Source: Linanthus parryae (taxonomy: Eukaryota > Streptophyta > Magnoliopsida > Ericales > Polemoniaceae). Taken from it: a DNA stretch of 64,000 nt. A model generated the notes under the pieces. The model did no database searches. It was given only the letters and a program-made list of their open reading frames with translations, and had not been told where the DNA came from. A program made the translations under genes and the position numbers. Location: positions 12,906,001 through 12,970,000 of the forward strand of contig JALGPY010000007.1 of the NCBI GenBank assembly GCA_023055425.1. The letters run 5' to 3'. Positions within the stretch are counted from its first letter, which is position 1; each line of letters begins with the position of its first letter. Below, piece after piece: positions 12,101-22,806 of the stretch.

Positions 12101-15100
12101 ACTTCAGCTTTACCGTGTTCTCTCAAGTCCTGACTGTCGCTTAGGGTGTGCATGGTTCAGTTTTGGTGGTTAGAGAGAAAACCACAACCAAAACAACATC
12201 GCTCGTGTGCAAGAATTTAAAACCAGAAATCAAACCGTAACATGTTGCAAACCAAAGCGTAAAGCATGGTTTGGTTTGGTCGATTTTGCGGTTTATTTTT
12301 AACATATACCTTTTTCTCTAACTTCTAATTATAGTCATGCTTGTTTGAAGGAAAAAGTGTAGTCTAAGTTTAGAAAGTAAAAGAAGAAAAGAAATATATA
12401 GTGCATTTTTATACAGTTTTCCTGAAACCAAATGGGTACCACAAGTAAAACACTTCGAATGAACCAAAATATTCTAGCGCATATTTGATATATACATAAT
12501 TTACGATCGGTCCAATGATATTTATATACATATTAATCAACAAGCATAAAAGAAGTTATAATTCTCATAAAATATAGTACATATGTACGTATATTATGAA
12601 GCTTGACGAATATGAATATGAAACTTATATATACATATCTATGGGTTGGGTTGATTTGATTCGATTTGAGAGTAAAACCATGAACCAAGCCGCTTTGCCT
12701 GTTTTTGAGTTATTCCTTACTACAGCGAAACTGACAAAAAAAACTTTAAATATGGGTCACATTTGGTTGTGTTGGGCGGTGTAGTCGGGTCGGCGATTTG
12801 AGTGCACACCCTTAGCTGTCGCTCTTTCTCTGCTTATTGTTAATTATGAAACACAGGTTCATCTTACTATGCTATTTTGCTCACCCTGGACATCTTGCTA
12901 TGATGTGCACAAGTATGCAGTATGCACTGGTTCCTTGAAGTATTGAGTGTCATAAATGTGTTACTTGGTTTTATTTGCAAGATCATTCCTAAAAATTCGA
13001 ACTTCAAGCATCGTTACCCTTTCATAGTATTTTTTTGATCAAGAGATGATAAGAAGAAGACGAAGGAAGAAAATAGTTATAGAATCTATAATGGTATCAC
13101 GATTGAGTCAAATGGAATTTTATGAACTTTTCATTTTTATCTTGCTCTTTAAAGGTCAAAAGTAGAATCTCCAAATTACGTAAACTGGTTATTTATTTAT
13201 TTCAAATAATTTATTATTATTTTTCCTTTAACTACAAGTACTGGACTTGTCGACTCTATACATTAACTTGGACTCTTAATTTATTGCATTTGCTTCCCCA
13301 AATTCTGTATCAGGGCCAAACTCGATGAGAACACAAAGTTATCGGATTTCGTACACCAGCTGGAGGCAGCATGCATTGAGACTGTGGAGTCCGGAAAAAT
13401 GACGAAGGATCTTGCCATTTTGGTTCATGGCCCCAAGTATGTGGCTTGCATCCTTGAACTTATGTATCCGGCATTTACTTACAGTCATGCTTGTTTTCTT
13501 CTCTGATTTTCTTTCACACTTCGATTCATATACTAATTTTGTTGATAGACGTGCATATTATTTTGCAACGCTCATGTATTGAAGTATTCTCTTAGTTCTA
13601 TTTATTGGTGAACTGGAAATACTTAAGATGCAGGTGTGCTGTCAGCTCCCTCTCGCAAAGGAACATTAAACCTATACAAGAACTATCATTAGCAATGTAG
13701 TTCTGGATGAGGATAATCTTAGAGAACCTCTTTTAAATCACCACCTCTTGAATGAACACAACATCATTCTATAAAACATACCAGAGGCGAGAAAAAATAA
13801 AATTAGATAATTTTGAAAAGAAAATTTCCCCACGGTTTACTAATATTTTGGCAGACCTGGCTTAGGGTTAGTTTGGGAATGCTGTGGTGCTAGAAGCTGC
13901 TGTTTGAGAATCATTGTGGGAAACATGCTGTGAATTTTGGATAAAATGTTGTCTGGTAAATATTACGCGAAAGCTGCTGTGAAATATTGATAAAGTAATT
14001 TTGTGTTTGGTAAAATCAACTGCGAACTTGCTGTGAGAGAGTGAAAATGATATATAACATGTGTCATTTCCGTAAAGATAACTATTGGAATTTTTAAAAT
14101 TGTAAGGTTAAAATCAGTTGTACATAAATTAATCAAAATCAGGTTCTGGAAAAGCATCTTCCCCTTGTTTCCTGAAAGTAGTAGCTGTACTGGCAGTAGA
14201 ACCATTCCCAAACTGGCCCTTATTGTTAACAGTAACTCTCTGAAACACACTGTTGTTAACTAGAAGGTCATGTAGGCTGATATAGGTCCAACTTCTTAAC
14301 ACAATAAATTTTGATGGACTAAATCCATAGAACCCTTCTGCAGCTCCCGTGAAATGTTAGTTTATTGTTTTATGTTTTTTTTCCCAAGATTAATGTCTAC
14401 GCGAATCTCATGATTTGTTTTATTTTGTCTGCTTTTCACTTAGGGGATGATAAAGTTACTGTATTATTATGTACTGGGGGAGTTTTTATCATGACTACGT
14501 CACATGGTTATGGTCCATGAAAGCAACTTGCAGCGACTGTTTAATGCAGCACATGAAAGCAACTTGCAACCTGGTACCACAATTGGTGCAAAGATACACC
14601 TTGAGAAGGAGACTAAATCCTAGAACTAGATTATATGGCAATAAGACTAGTAATTGAAGTGGGAAATACAGGAACTCTGTGTTTCTTTGGTTACAAACCA
14701 ATATAACTCTAGGTTCTTTACCTTACAAGGTTCAATACGAAATTCAACTCCTTGAGCATAATACAATAATCTTATTTATAGAGGCACTACTAGTTGCTTC
14801 CCTAATGTAACAAAAAGACAACTTTACCTCTGACTTTCTGAGCTAAGTAAAGCCTTTCTTCAGGGCTGAGTAATACCAGTAACTAGTTACTGAAACAACA
14901 AAAATCTGCAGGTTTAAAGCTGCATGTAGGTGCTACTAAGTTGCAGGCTATAGCTGCTGGTGGGCCCATCAATATTCAGCTTGATATGTATCATATGTAT
15001 CATAACTTAGGGATAGTGGTTCCCAAAGGGCCAAGGTAAATTCCCTTATTTGGGACTGGTATTAATTTAACTCCTTAGTAGGCCCAAAATCTCCTGTTCA

Positions 15101-18100
15101 GTGAATCATTTTGAGCTAGATGCATATCAATAGTCCATAGTTGTGGATACTAAGAGAAAATCCTTGCATCACTGTTAGAGCATCTCCAATGGAGTGCTAA
15201 AAGTTGTTCTAATTCTATAATTATAGCATTGGAGTGTTCCAATGGGGTGTTAAAAGTTGTGGCAATTCTAAAAAATATAGCATTGTGCTATACTTGGTTT
15301 CAAATTTGAGACCAAGTATAGAATTGTGCTAAAGATAGAACAAGTATTCTATCCATTGATACCTTGATTTTCATTTACATATTTGCCATTTTGACCACAT
15401 TGAACATTATATTAACTTTATGTCGCGATAGTTATTTACGTAGGTATAAAATTTGATTACATTGTAAAAGATGTTTGGTTATCATGGCGGTTGATGGAGT
15501 ATATAGTTGATAATTTAGAATAAAAAATTAGTTTTAATTCATTTTAACTTTATGTCGCGATAGTTATTAACGTAAGCATAAAATTTGATTACATTGTAAA
15601 AGAGGTTTGGTTATTATGGTAATTGATGGAGTATATAATTGATAGTTTAGAATAAAAAAATAGTTTTTAATTTGAAATAGCATTTGAAATAGATTTACAT
15701 ATCACATATACATTGGAGCATGAAATGCTATAAATGCCCGAATTCACTATTCATGTCCTAAATTTAACATTAGAAATGATATCTCCATTGGAGATGCTCT
15801 TAGTACCACTTAGTACCTCTTGGAAAGCTTAACAATTTCCAAACTTTTATTTGATTGAGCAGTTCCGTTTCATGACTGTTCATTAGAAAGACTCGCAAGT
15901 CATGAATTTTGAAAAGTTCAGCCGAGTTTTACTTGGTTAGGAATTTACATGGAATTGTGATCAAAGCTAGGTGAAGCAACAAAAGTTGGGTAGCTTTGGT
16001 TTGCCTATTTTCTAAGCAAAGCACTTATATAACTGTGGATCTGTAAAGCGAAGAATAATATATGTGTATAGTATCAAGAGTATATTTCTTTTAACCAGTT
16101 AACTATACCTATAAAATAAAATAGGAATTTATCAATCAGGCAGTAGATTTCGTTAAATAATTAATCGTCTATAGTCCCAAGTCTTTTCGTTTGTAGCATC
16201 GTAGTCCTTTGGTCTTGTCTCAGTTTCCAATATAATGAACTAGATTGAGGACCTAGATTCAAGTCTTGCTTGGGAACGTTTAGGTGCTCAACGAGCACCA
16301 TGTTTTCATTGACATGTGATGTGACCGATGAATGAATACCATGGTCATTGCATGAAGACATGCATTTTGATCTAGGGAGAGAAGCTTGTGTCCACTACCT
16401 CCTCACTTAGGACAAAATGATCATGAGCACCACATGTCAATGATAACGTGGTGCTCTCGGTGTGACCTAAGCTTTTCTTGCCGCAGACCTGAAGCAGTTA
16501 AAATGAGTAGTTTCCTCTGTTTCTCCTAGAAACCGTAAATTTGGTATTATCGCTTAATATCAGACTACATAGGAATAAGTAGAATCTGCGAGTTAGGATT
16601 TCTTGGAAAACTACCAAATACATTGGCTGGCCCTGAAATGGGGCTTTGTTCTGCTCCTAATGAAAGGAGGCAACATGTAGGATAGGCAAGCATGAAATAC
16701 ATCTTAATGGATGGAAAATTTTGGGTGATTGGACGATCCTGCTCTGCAGGGATCCAAACAATAGTTCTCCATTCTTATTCCTGAAGTCTTCTGTGATACA
16801 TGAGGTAAGGTTGAGTTAAGCGCTGAGATCTAAGTTGAAGTTGGACCTTCCTTGTGTGTGTCAACTATCTAGTTTTACCATTTTAAGGCTTGTATGCTCA
16901 GTTTTGCAGCTATAGGTTTAGGGTACTTCTCAGACTTGGCCTTAAACACTGACATATGCAACAAAGGGGGATTACCTTGCCCTTGATGATAATTTGTTTT
17001 CTGTGTACACCAGCATTATTGTTCAACTAAAGACCTCTCATACTAGGGTTGTGGCCAATGGTGGGAAAGACCCTTGAAGACGGCAGAGAGGTGATGTAGG
17101 AATGGAAGTTATTACATTTTCTAAGTTAGTATATGAAGCCCTCATGCATCTGTGTACTCGCGATCAAAGGCGCGTAACCTTTGCTCAATTCCAATTAGAT
17201 GAATGACATTTAGTACTCATGAGTCTCCTTATGAAGTTTGGATGTCAGTAGAGCAAAGGCAGCAAAAATCATGAAGTATGTAAGTGGGACATGCTCCTAA
17301 GTTTGGAAGTTACGAGTTTGTCAACACGACTACAAAAGAAAAAGAAAAAAAAAAACGCGTGTTCTAAAAAAAGGTAAAGACCATTGAGAGTACTAAGATC
17401 TCATTCATGTGCAGAAACTCAGATGAAGAGTGCCGGGTCACACTTTTGACTTACAGTAGACTTAAAAGATTGATTTTGTTCATCTCTCTTGTCTACTCTC
17501 CTCTCTCACATATTTGACGACATTTGATGCTTATGGGCTTCTTTGGGTAGACAAAAGGGTATACATTTTAAACTAATGTTGAATGTGTGGCCATGATGAA
17601 GAGTTGGATTTCTCTCTTCATCCGGACAACGCGTTCGCAATTGGTTGAGAAGTTAAACTAGTAATTTGCCAATCCAGAAACACAATATATGTAATGGTTT
17701 GAAGGGAAAAATCAATTTCTCGTTACATATGTTCATCTATAATTAATTATAATTTTACAAAGGTGCTCAGACGATAAATTACAGTATTGCAATCACATTC
17801 TGGGTTTTACAATTTTAATTGATTTAACACTTAGATTTCTCCTCTTCCTGCCTGGGTTTAATCTCCATTACTTACGGTAGAATCAACGATGTAATGTGGT
17901 ATCTGTATTGAAAAACAGATTTATGATGCTTGAAGGTGAAGCCTGATTTGTGAGAATGTTTTGGGTCTGAGGTTATGGCTGTAAGAAGGAATGAAGATCA
18001 TTATATTTTCTGTTCCCTGTCTTAATTATAAAATTCATCACCTTGCCCCATGGCGTAGGCTATGTATCTAGAAGTGCTTTAGTTTTCGTGTAGTGTGACT

Positions 18101-19664
18101 GACATGCTTGAGTTAAGAGTCAAGGTGCAAGCACGGGTCGACCCCGCGTGCCAAAATGGCCCGGTCTGTGCCCAACAAGGGTCAACCCGGCCCACGCACG
18201 ACCACCCGACCCGTGCACGGCCCGTCCCCATCACACCCAGCCCGTGGCACGCACGGTCTAGTTTCTCCACCCTCCGACCCGGCCCGCTCTCCTTCAGCCG
18301 GCCCTGAACCCGGCACGGCACGGCCCGCGCTCACCTTGAGTTAAGAGTATTGAAATAGAAGCAGTCGGGTTGACGTGAATCCATAATAGTTGAAGATGTG
18401 AAACATTTCTAATGGGATAACAATTAAGCATATTCTGAAATATGTCCAAGAGCCAGCTTTCCTCTTTTTTCATGGGAACAAGAGGTTGCTCTTGAACTTC
18501 AGTTACTTCCCAGCAGATAAAAGCCAAGTACCAAGGGACAAGATACAATGGTAGGGTAAATGTTTCAATCTTGAAGGCAATACAATGCACTTTCATACCC
18601 TTTTTTTCTGAGAAATATAGCATCATATTTATAAATTAGACGATACAGGAATTACAAAGCAAACACAAACATAAGAGAGGATGGTTGTCACAAGCTGACA
18701 AACATATCTCTGTAACTACGACATAATTAAAATTAAAAACATAGGGATAAAAGTTGCGAAGGCGTCTGGCCATGACAAAGGATTTTCCCGATGGATTGCA
18801 GAAAGCGATACCCGAGCTAGAACTTTTGTTGTCGGCTGGAAAAGCTCAATGTGATAGCATAAAATACTGGAGAAAGAACGATAAAAAGGGGACCCATATT
18901 GTTACTAATCTGGGAAATGGCTTGTTGTGATTCAACTGGTTGGATGATTGAGACATCCGGTTTTGTTGAACACGAATTAAGCCACAATTGCCATGGGGCA
19001 AAATAGAAGCATGAGAAAGCTTCGTTTAAGAAGATTGTGCTTGCGCAGCATCCATAGAGAGAAGCAAACGAGCAGGACAACAGGAGACTGAAAAAATAAA
19101 ACAAAGTCCAGTAAACCCTTGAAAAGCCGTCACGGTCTTGATCACAAAGATAAGCTGATGCAACCAAAATGGGGAAGAACCAAATGCAAGCCACCCTCCC
19201 TTCAAACACATAATAAACTACCAAATACACTTTCATACTTGAAATACTTAAATCCCGTAATTGTGTTATAAATTGAATAATTGCTACTTGAATGCCACTT
19301 ATCATATTATCTTGGAAGCTCAAAAAGGTTGGACAATGATCCAGTCTAAGAAATCAAAGTATTACATGTGTAGTCATTCGGTGGCATTTCACTTCTGGAC
19401 TGGGTCCGTATACGTGCCATATTCCGTGACTGGAGTTATTGTTGGATCAAATTATAGCGTAGATGTCGATAAATGACTTGACATCTCGTTGTTGGATTGT
19501 TCAATTTTGTCAAAGTGCATTTGGGCTACACTTTATTTTTTTCTGATAGTACGTGTCATATGGACAGGGTAACCCGGGAGTTTTACCTGAATACAGAAGA
19601 ATTCATAGATGCTGTAGCACAGAATCTGGACCTGAAACTCAGAACACCTGCAGCAGTTGCTTAA
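6159..19664 (+). CDS. ICDH: NADP-dependent isocitrate dehydrogenase, plastid/mitochondrial type, 15 exons
   Basis: Oxidatively decarboxylates isocitrate to 2-oxoglutarate, making NADPH. I read 15 exons: 6159-6441, 6541-6584, 6682-6791, 6942-6979, 9452-9529, 9732-9785, 9866-9967, 10081-10169, 10266-10369, 10474-10542, 10628-10743, 11386-11420, 11540-11682, 13314-13436, 19568-19664. All introns are GT-AG and the exons sum to 1485 nt (494 aa plus stop) with no frame break. Residues 1 to about 80 are Ser/Ala/Thr-rich and lack acidic residues, as in an organelle transit peptide. The enzyme core begins at [12 protein letters not shown] (84-95). Landmarks are GDQYRATD (216-223), [12 protein letters not shown] (from 289), [10 protein letters not shown] (349-358) and [11 protein letters not shown] in exon 13. 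The N-terminal extension points to the organellar isoform rather than the cytosolic one. An in-frame ATG at 6186 could be a second start. Introns 4 (2.5 kb), 13 (1.6 kb) and 14 (6.1 kb) are enlarged by insertions. Confidence 0.95.
7121..7440 (+). mobile_element. LINE reverse-transcriptase fragment in intron 4
   Basis: Read on the plus strand, this segment gives [11 protein letters not shown], then [10 protein letters not shown], then [20 protein letters not shown], which match successive parts of a plant LINE reverse transcriptase of a different lineage from the one at 1-5100. The normal stretch between the second and third blocks is missing, so the fragment has an internal deletion. Frames change and the catalytic box is absent. 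It is a relic inside the ICDH intron, in sense orientation. Confidence 0.6.
8860..9224. mobile_element. Tourist/PIF-Harbinger-like MITE, 365 bp, intron 4
   Basis: Starts GAGCATCTCCAACAGT and ends with the near-exact reverse complement ending TTGGAGATGCTC, flanked on both sides by TTA, the 3-bp target site used by PIF/Harbinger elements. No coding capacity. The same terminal sequence and TTA flanks recur at 15178-15799 and 32739-33093. Confidence 0.8.
12142..12815. mobile_element. hAT-type MITE, 674 bp, intron 13
   Basis: Begins TAGGGTGTGCA and ends TGCACACCCTTAG, and is flanked by a perfect 8-bp direct repeat CTGTCGCT (12134-12141 and 12816-12823). An 8-bp duplication with TAGGG-type ends is the hAT hallmark. 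The inside is AT-rich, with subterminal GGTTTGGTTTGG-like motifs and no transposase. Confidence 0.85.
13865..14219. mobile_element. Tourist/PIF-Harbinger-like MITE, 355 bp, intron 14
   Basis: Left end GGGTTAGTTTGGGAATG; right end CATTCCCAAACTGGCCC, whose reverse complement matches the left end at 15 of 17 positions. Flanking TTA on both sides fits a 3-bp PIF/Harbinger target duplication. Noncoding and AT-rich. Confidence 0.75.
14220..15177. other. ICDH intron 14 sequence between two MITEs
   Basis: No convincing gene. A short stretch at about 14910-15033 lies between an AG acceptor-like site (ATCTGCAG) and a GT donor-like site (CAAGGTAAAT) and translates without stops on the plus strand. I do not recognise the peptide and treat it as unassigned intron sequence or a relic. 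Confidence 0.3.
15178..15799. mobile_element. Tourist/PIF-Harbinger-like MITE, 622 bp, intron 14
   Basis: Ends are GAGCATCTCCAATGGAG and its mirror CTCCATTGGAGATGCTC, flanked by TTA on both sides. Inside there is an imperfect direct repeat of about 120 bp (about 15415-15540 and 15545-15665), both copies containing TTTATGTCGCGATAGTTATT. Noncoding; same terminal family as the elements at 8860 and 32739. Confidence 0.8.
15800..18110. other. ICDH intron 14, no gene recognised
   Basis: AT-rich intron sequence without a supportable reading frame. Two inverted snatches around GGTGCTC/GAGCACC (about 16280-16300 and 16420-16455) suggest a small degraded foldback element. A similar phrase appears at about 63030-63055. 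Purine runs occur near 17335-17355. Confidence 0.3.
18121..18338. mobile_element. GC-rich short insertion, 218 bp, with 10-bp target duplication
   Basis: An island of very high G+C in AT-rich intron. It begins CAAGGTG, ends CACCTTG, and is flanked by a perfect direct repeat AGTTAAGAGT (18111-18120 and 18339-18348). The inside is a series of GGCCCG/GGCACG/GTGCACGG motifs, a composition common in nonautonomous hAT-like repeats of plants. Duplication length (8-10 bp) fits hAT or Mutator; the superfamily is not settled. The open frames read across it are composition artefacts. Confidence 0.7.
18817..19323 (-). CDS. Unassigned 168-codon ORF, antisense within ICDH intron 14
   Basis: An open frame starts at 19323. 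The predicted peptide has several hydrophobic stretches (for example [11 protein letters not shown] and [14 protein letters not shown]) followed by a more polar tail, and would be multi-pass if made. I recognise no family. It could be a chance ORF in AT-rich DNA or part of a captured gene whose other exons I cannot identify. No clear promoter or splice structure supports it. Confidence 0.2.
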   Translation of the reverse strand: MSFQDNMISGIQVAIIQFITQLRDLSISSMKVYLVVYYVFEGRVACIWFFPILVASAYLCDQDRDGFSRVYWTLFYFFSLLLSCSFASLYGCCASTIFLNEAFSCFYFAPWQLWLNSCSTKPDVSIIQPVESQQAISQISNNMGPLFIVLSPVFYAITLSFSSRQQKF

Positions 19665-21384
19665 GATTTATCCGCATACAATTTTCATTTTGTCGAACAC
19701 AGAGTTGGCAAACCTCCTCCTATGAAGCCGAAGGTACCTTAGTGGTTATCTATTTGCAGAATATGCATAATTTAAAAGAGTTGCTGCTCTACCACTTGAT
19801 TTTAATAAACTTTTGCAGTTTTCTTTTCGGACAGCGAGACACCAGTACACTATAGAGCAAAAACTTTTTGTACTCCAATTTTGTTGGTCAATGTAAAGGA
19901 ACTTGTGTCGGAAGAGGACTTGTTTGATATGTTTCTAGTCTCTGCAGACTTCTAGTGATGTTGTTTCGTGTTGTTTAATCTGATTTTACGTATTCTCTTT
20001 TCTTTTTTCTATCTCATTACTTTTTCTGATTCAGTCGAGGTTCCAGATCGTGTACATAATATGTTTCTGATCCTAGTTTGTCTCTTGGAAATGAAGCGAT
20101 GATAGTTGATGAAGTGATGCTGAGTACATAGATCAAGCAAACACATCATCCTCTCTAAGCAACGCCTGATTTATTTGTGAAAAAAAGCTGTTTGGGTAAC
20201 AAAGAATCTCAAAATATAAGCAAAGAGCTCTCAGCCCAAATGAACACTGAGTTGAGTTATTGACTCGGTCTTCACAGCAATCTATATTTGGCCAGAGTTT
20301 TTCTGGGAAGTAATATTGAACTGAGGCTTGGCCATTGACGAGTGACTCGAAAAAGTTGAGTAACCTGGAGATGTATCGGGAATAAAGTTTAAAGAGAGAA
20401 TGAGAGAATGGCTTGAAACTTGAGAACTAGAATATTAAGTGTTACAAATGACTAGCGAAATGAAAAAAAAAAAAAAAAATACTACTATTTGTAACCTCAT
20501 ACAAACTTGAGAACATCGTCGAGTCACGGGGATACACGATTTCATGATTAGGTATTGGGGTACAAGATTGAGTGACAAGTCTTTTGCTAAAAACATCATG
20601 GGTATCAGATGACCAGAGAGTTAGTAACATTGCATCGCCGATATCATGAACAAAGCATATAAATGGGTTGTTCTTGGTTGTGGAAACCATGAACAAAGCA
20701 TATAAATGGGCTGTTCTTGGTTGTGGAATCCAGTGAAACGCTAACATATACATACTAGGACAAATCCCGTTCCTTTGGAACTGACATTTTTTATTCTCCC
20801 CTTGGTTTAATCTCAGTGGTTCATTCATCCATGATCTAAGGGTTATTTGAAAAGCTAACACAGCTAATTTGAATAGTGAAACAGTTAGCTATTTTACAGT
20901 TAATTGGTAAAGATGACACATTGGAGGAAACTAATGGAATACAGTTTGAGAACGATTAGCTTAGTGAATTTCTCATAGCTATGAGTTTTTTCTCCATCAC
21001 ATTCTTTATTCTTCGATGCCAATCGTTTGTTGACGAGTAAGAGAAGAAAACAACCGTACTATCATTTTGATGCATCTAATTTTCATCTACTCACTCTGTC
21101 TTAAAATAACTCAATCAGAGATCGGGCCTCTCAAGGCTTTGAAGTCCGAATGCACATTTTTCTATTTCCCCTTGAAACCGGGCCGTCTCAAATGCGCTAT
21201 CAGACTCGAGGATTTGTGGCTGGAGGCCAATTCCACATACGGAACCTACTCCTATATAAGCATTGCAACGTTATTATTTAGTTCCAATTCAACTTTTGTT
21301 GTTTACCTACAGATATATAAATTTTATTTTTAAATTAACAAACTTTTAGCATTTTGAATTTCTTGAAAGAGTGTAGCTAGCCCT
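19665..21384. other. ICDH 3' flank and gene-free intergenic DNA
   Basis: The first 300-400 bases after the ICDH stop are T-rich and probably include the 3'UTR. No gene is recognised in the remainder. A 139-codon minus-strand frame (20861-20442) spans the tandem duplication at 20645-20730 and a long A/T run and has no recognisable domain. Confidence 0.4.
20645..20730. repeat. Tandem duplication, 43 bp x 2
   Basis: Two adjacent copies of a 43-bp unit starting CATGAACAAAGCATATAAAT and ending TTGTGGAA plus two bases, differing at only two or three positions. A recent local slippage or unequal-crossover product with no sign of function. Confidence 0.85.
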
Positions 21385-22310
21385 GCAAGGGATGGCAATC
21401 GGGGCGGGTCATAATCTGTTAAATCCGGCCCGACCGCCAGTGACCGCTACAGTGCCCAGCAGTATGCCCACCCGCAGCAAGGCCCGCTTTGCACACTATC
21501 CACACACATGTGCAGCCCTATCAAGGCCCGCTTTATCATCAAAAAAGCCTATTTATCTTGTGGGAGATCCATTTGGAGGATGCCTAGCTCTTTCTGTTGT
21601 TGCTGGCGACCTTAAAATTGACCTCGTGTTAATATTAGCTAATCCAGGTTAGCTCTTTCTGTTGTTGCTCTTTCGGTTGTTAAGATAACTCTTGCTCTTG
21701 GTTATCGTCTTAGCCACATTCATTGGCAGGGAAAATGTACTCACATTTTCCGGTATCCGGTAATTCACTAGATGAACTATATTCTCCCGTCCTTCGTTTT
21801 TGCAGTGTAGCATCAGGTACACTGATTTCTACTTCAAAAATGTCATGCTGTACGTAATATAACCAAATCTATAATTTTACTCTTTGGTAATGATGGTCAG
21901 GTTACTTAAAGATGGAAATGGTCAATCCCAGTGTTATCATGAACCCAACCCAGAAACTAGAGCAGTTATCTAACCACCTTACAAGTGTGTTCTCGTCGCT
22001 TCTCGCTTGTCGATTGAGAGAGTTTGATCCGTTTCCAGTTGCCGCTTGTTGATTGAGAGAGTTCGAGCGAAGATAAGTTTGATCGAAGAGGTATTTGATC
22101 GGCGGTCGACAAGGGTCTGAATTTTGACGGACGCCGCTTCAAAGAGAGAGAGTAAAAGTTCAGAGAGAGAGTAAAGGCGTGAAGGTTGAGAAAGACCGAG
22201 AGAGGCGTGAATGCAGTGACTTTCTACCCTACCCGCACATACTCCTACTCACAGTAACCCGCAATTTCAACCGGCCTGATCCGCCCCATACCCGGACACT
22301 ACTCCAAAGA
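21385..22310. mobile_element. GC-rich nonautonomous element with captured gene fragment
   Basis: Starts with AGGGATGGCAATCGGGGCGG, a start typical of GC-rich hAT-like plant MITEs, followed by CCCGACCGCC-type motifs. Similar CCCGCAC/CCGGCCTGATCCGCCCC motifs recur near 22230-22300. The middle holds a host gene fragment (21541-21652), so the element or region appears to have picked up genomic DNA. I cannot place a matching right terminus or target duplication, so the limits are approximate. Confidence 0.45.
21541..21652 (+). pseudogene. Captured fragment similar to plastid phytyl ester synthase / acyltransferase-like protein
   Basis: About 35 codons read KPIYLVGDPFGGCLALSV...IDLVLILANPG. This resembles the alpha/beta-hydrolase nucleophile elbow of plant phytyl ester synthase-like proteins, where the usual motif is GDSFGG; here the Ser codon has become Pro, removing the nucleophile. 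There are no upstream or downstream exons. The phrase CTCTTTCTGTTGTTGCT repeats directly after it (21588 and about 21653). Family assignment is from memory of the motif and is moderately sure. Confidence 0.5.
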
Positions 22311-22345
22311 GTGTTTAGTTTGGGGGGGGGGGGGGGGGGTGTTAG
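22311..22345. repeat. Poly-G run of about 18 bases
   Basis: A homopolymer of G near 22322-22339. Similar long G or C runs occur at about 9627-9645 (C), 23442-23464 (G) and 25750-25768 (C). They may be real or may be assembly-sensitive. Confidence 0.7.
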
Positions 22346-22806
22346 ACCCGTTTTGACCCTCTGTACTCTCTGTTTACACAGAACTGATTCCCTCACACTC
22401 TCTCTTCACATTCAGTCCTAACTTCTCATTATTGTACCTGATTTTCTGGGAGATCAATTGTTCAATTAAAGGGCAGGTTTGCGCCATTCTATTCTATAAC
22501 AAGTAGTAGTAGGAAGTATTTCTACTTGCCTCCACTACTGGCTCAATTTCCCTGTCTGGAGGAGGAAGCTGGCTCAATTTCCCGTCAAAGAGATAAACGT
22601 ACTCAAAAGAGGAAAGAGCTCAAATATCTGCACTTTTTACAAAGATAAACCTAGTACTCAAAGAGGAAAGAGCACAAAGCATTTTCTTTGGCTCGCGGGG
22701 AATTTTAGTTCTAAAAACAATGTGATAACCCAGCGCAGGTGGCCCCTTAAATCCCTTCTCATCCTGCAGAAGGAAAGTATTCTGACAAGTTCTGCAAATG
22801 GGAAAA

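Noticed and set aside
18079..18344. Three overlapping ORFs across the GC-rich island
   Set aside because: High G+C removes stop codons in every frame; no codon or domain signal.
18294..18626. 110-codon minus-strand ORF
   Set aside because: Part of it lies in the GC-rich insertion and its other part has no recognisable family or exon structure.
20442..20861. 139-codon minus-strand ORF
   Set aside because: Spans a 43-bp tandem duplication and ends in a homopolymer run coding poly-Phe; no domain.
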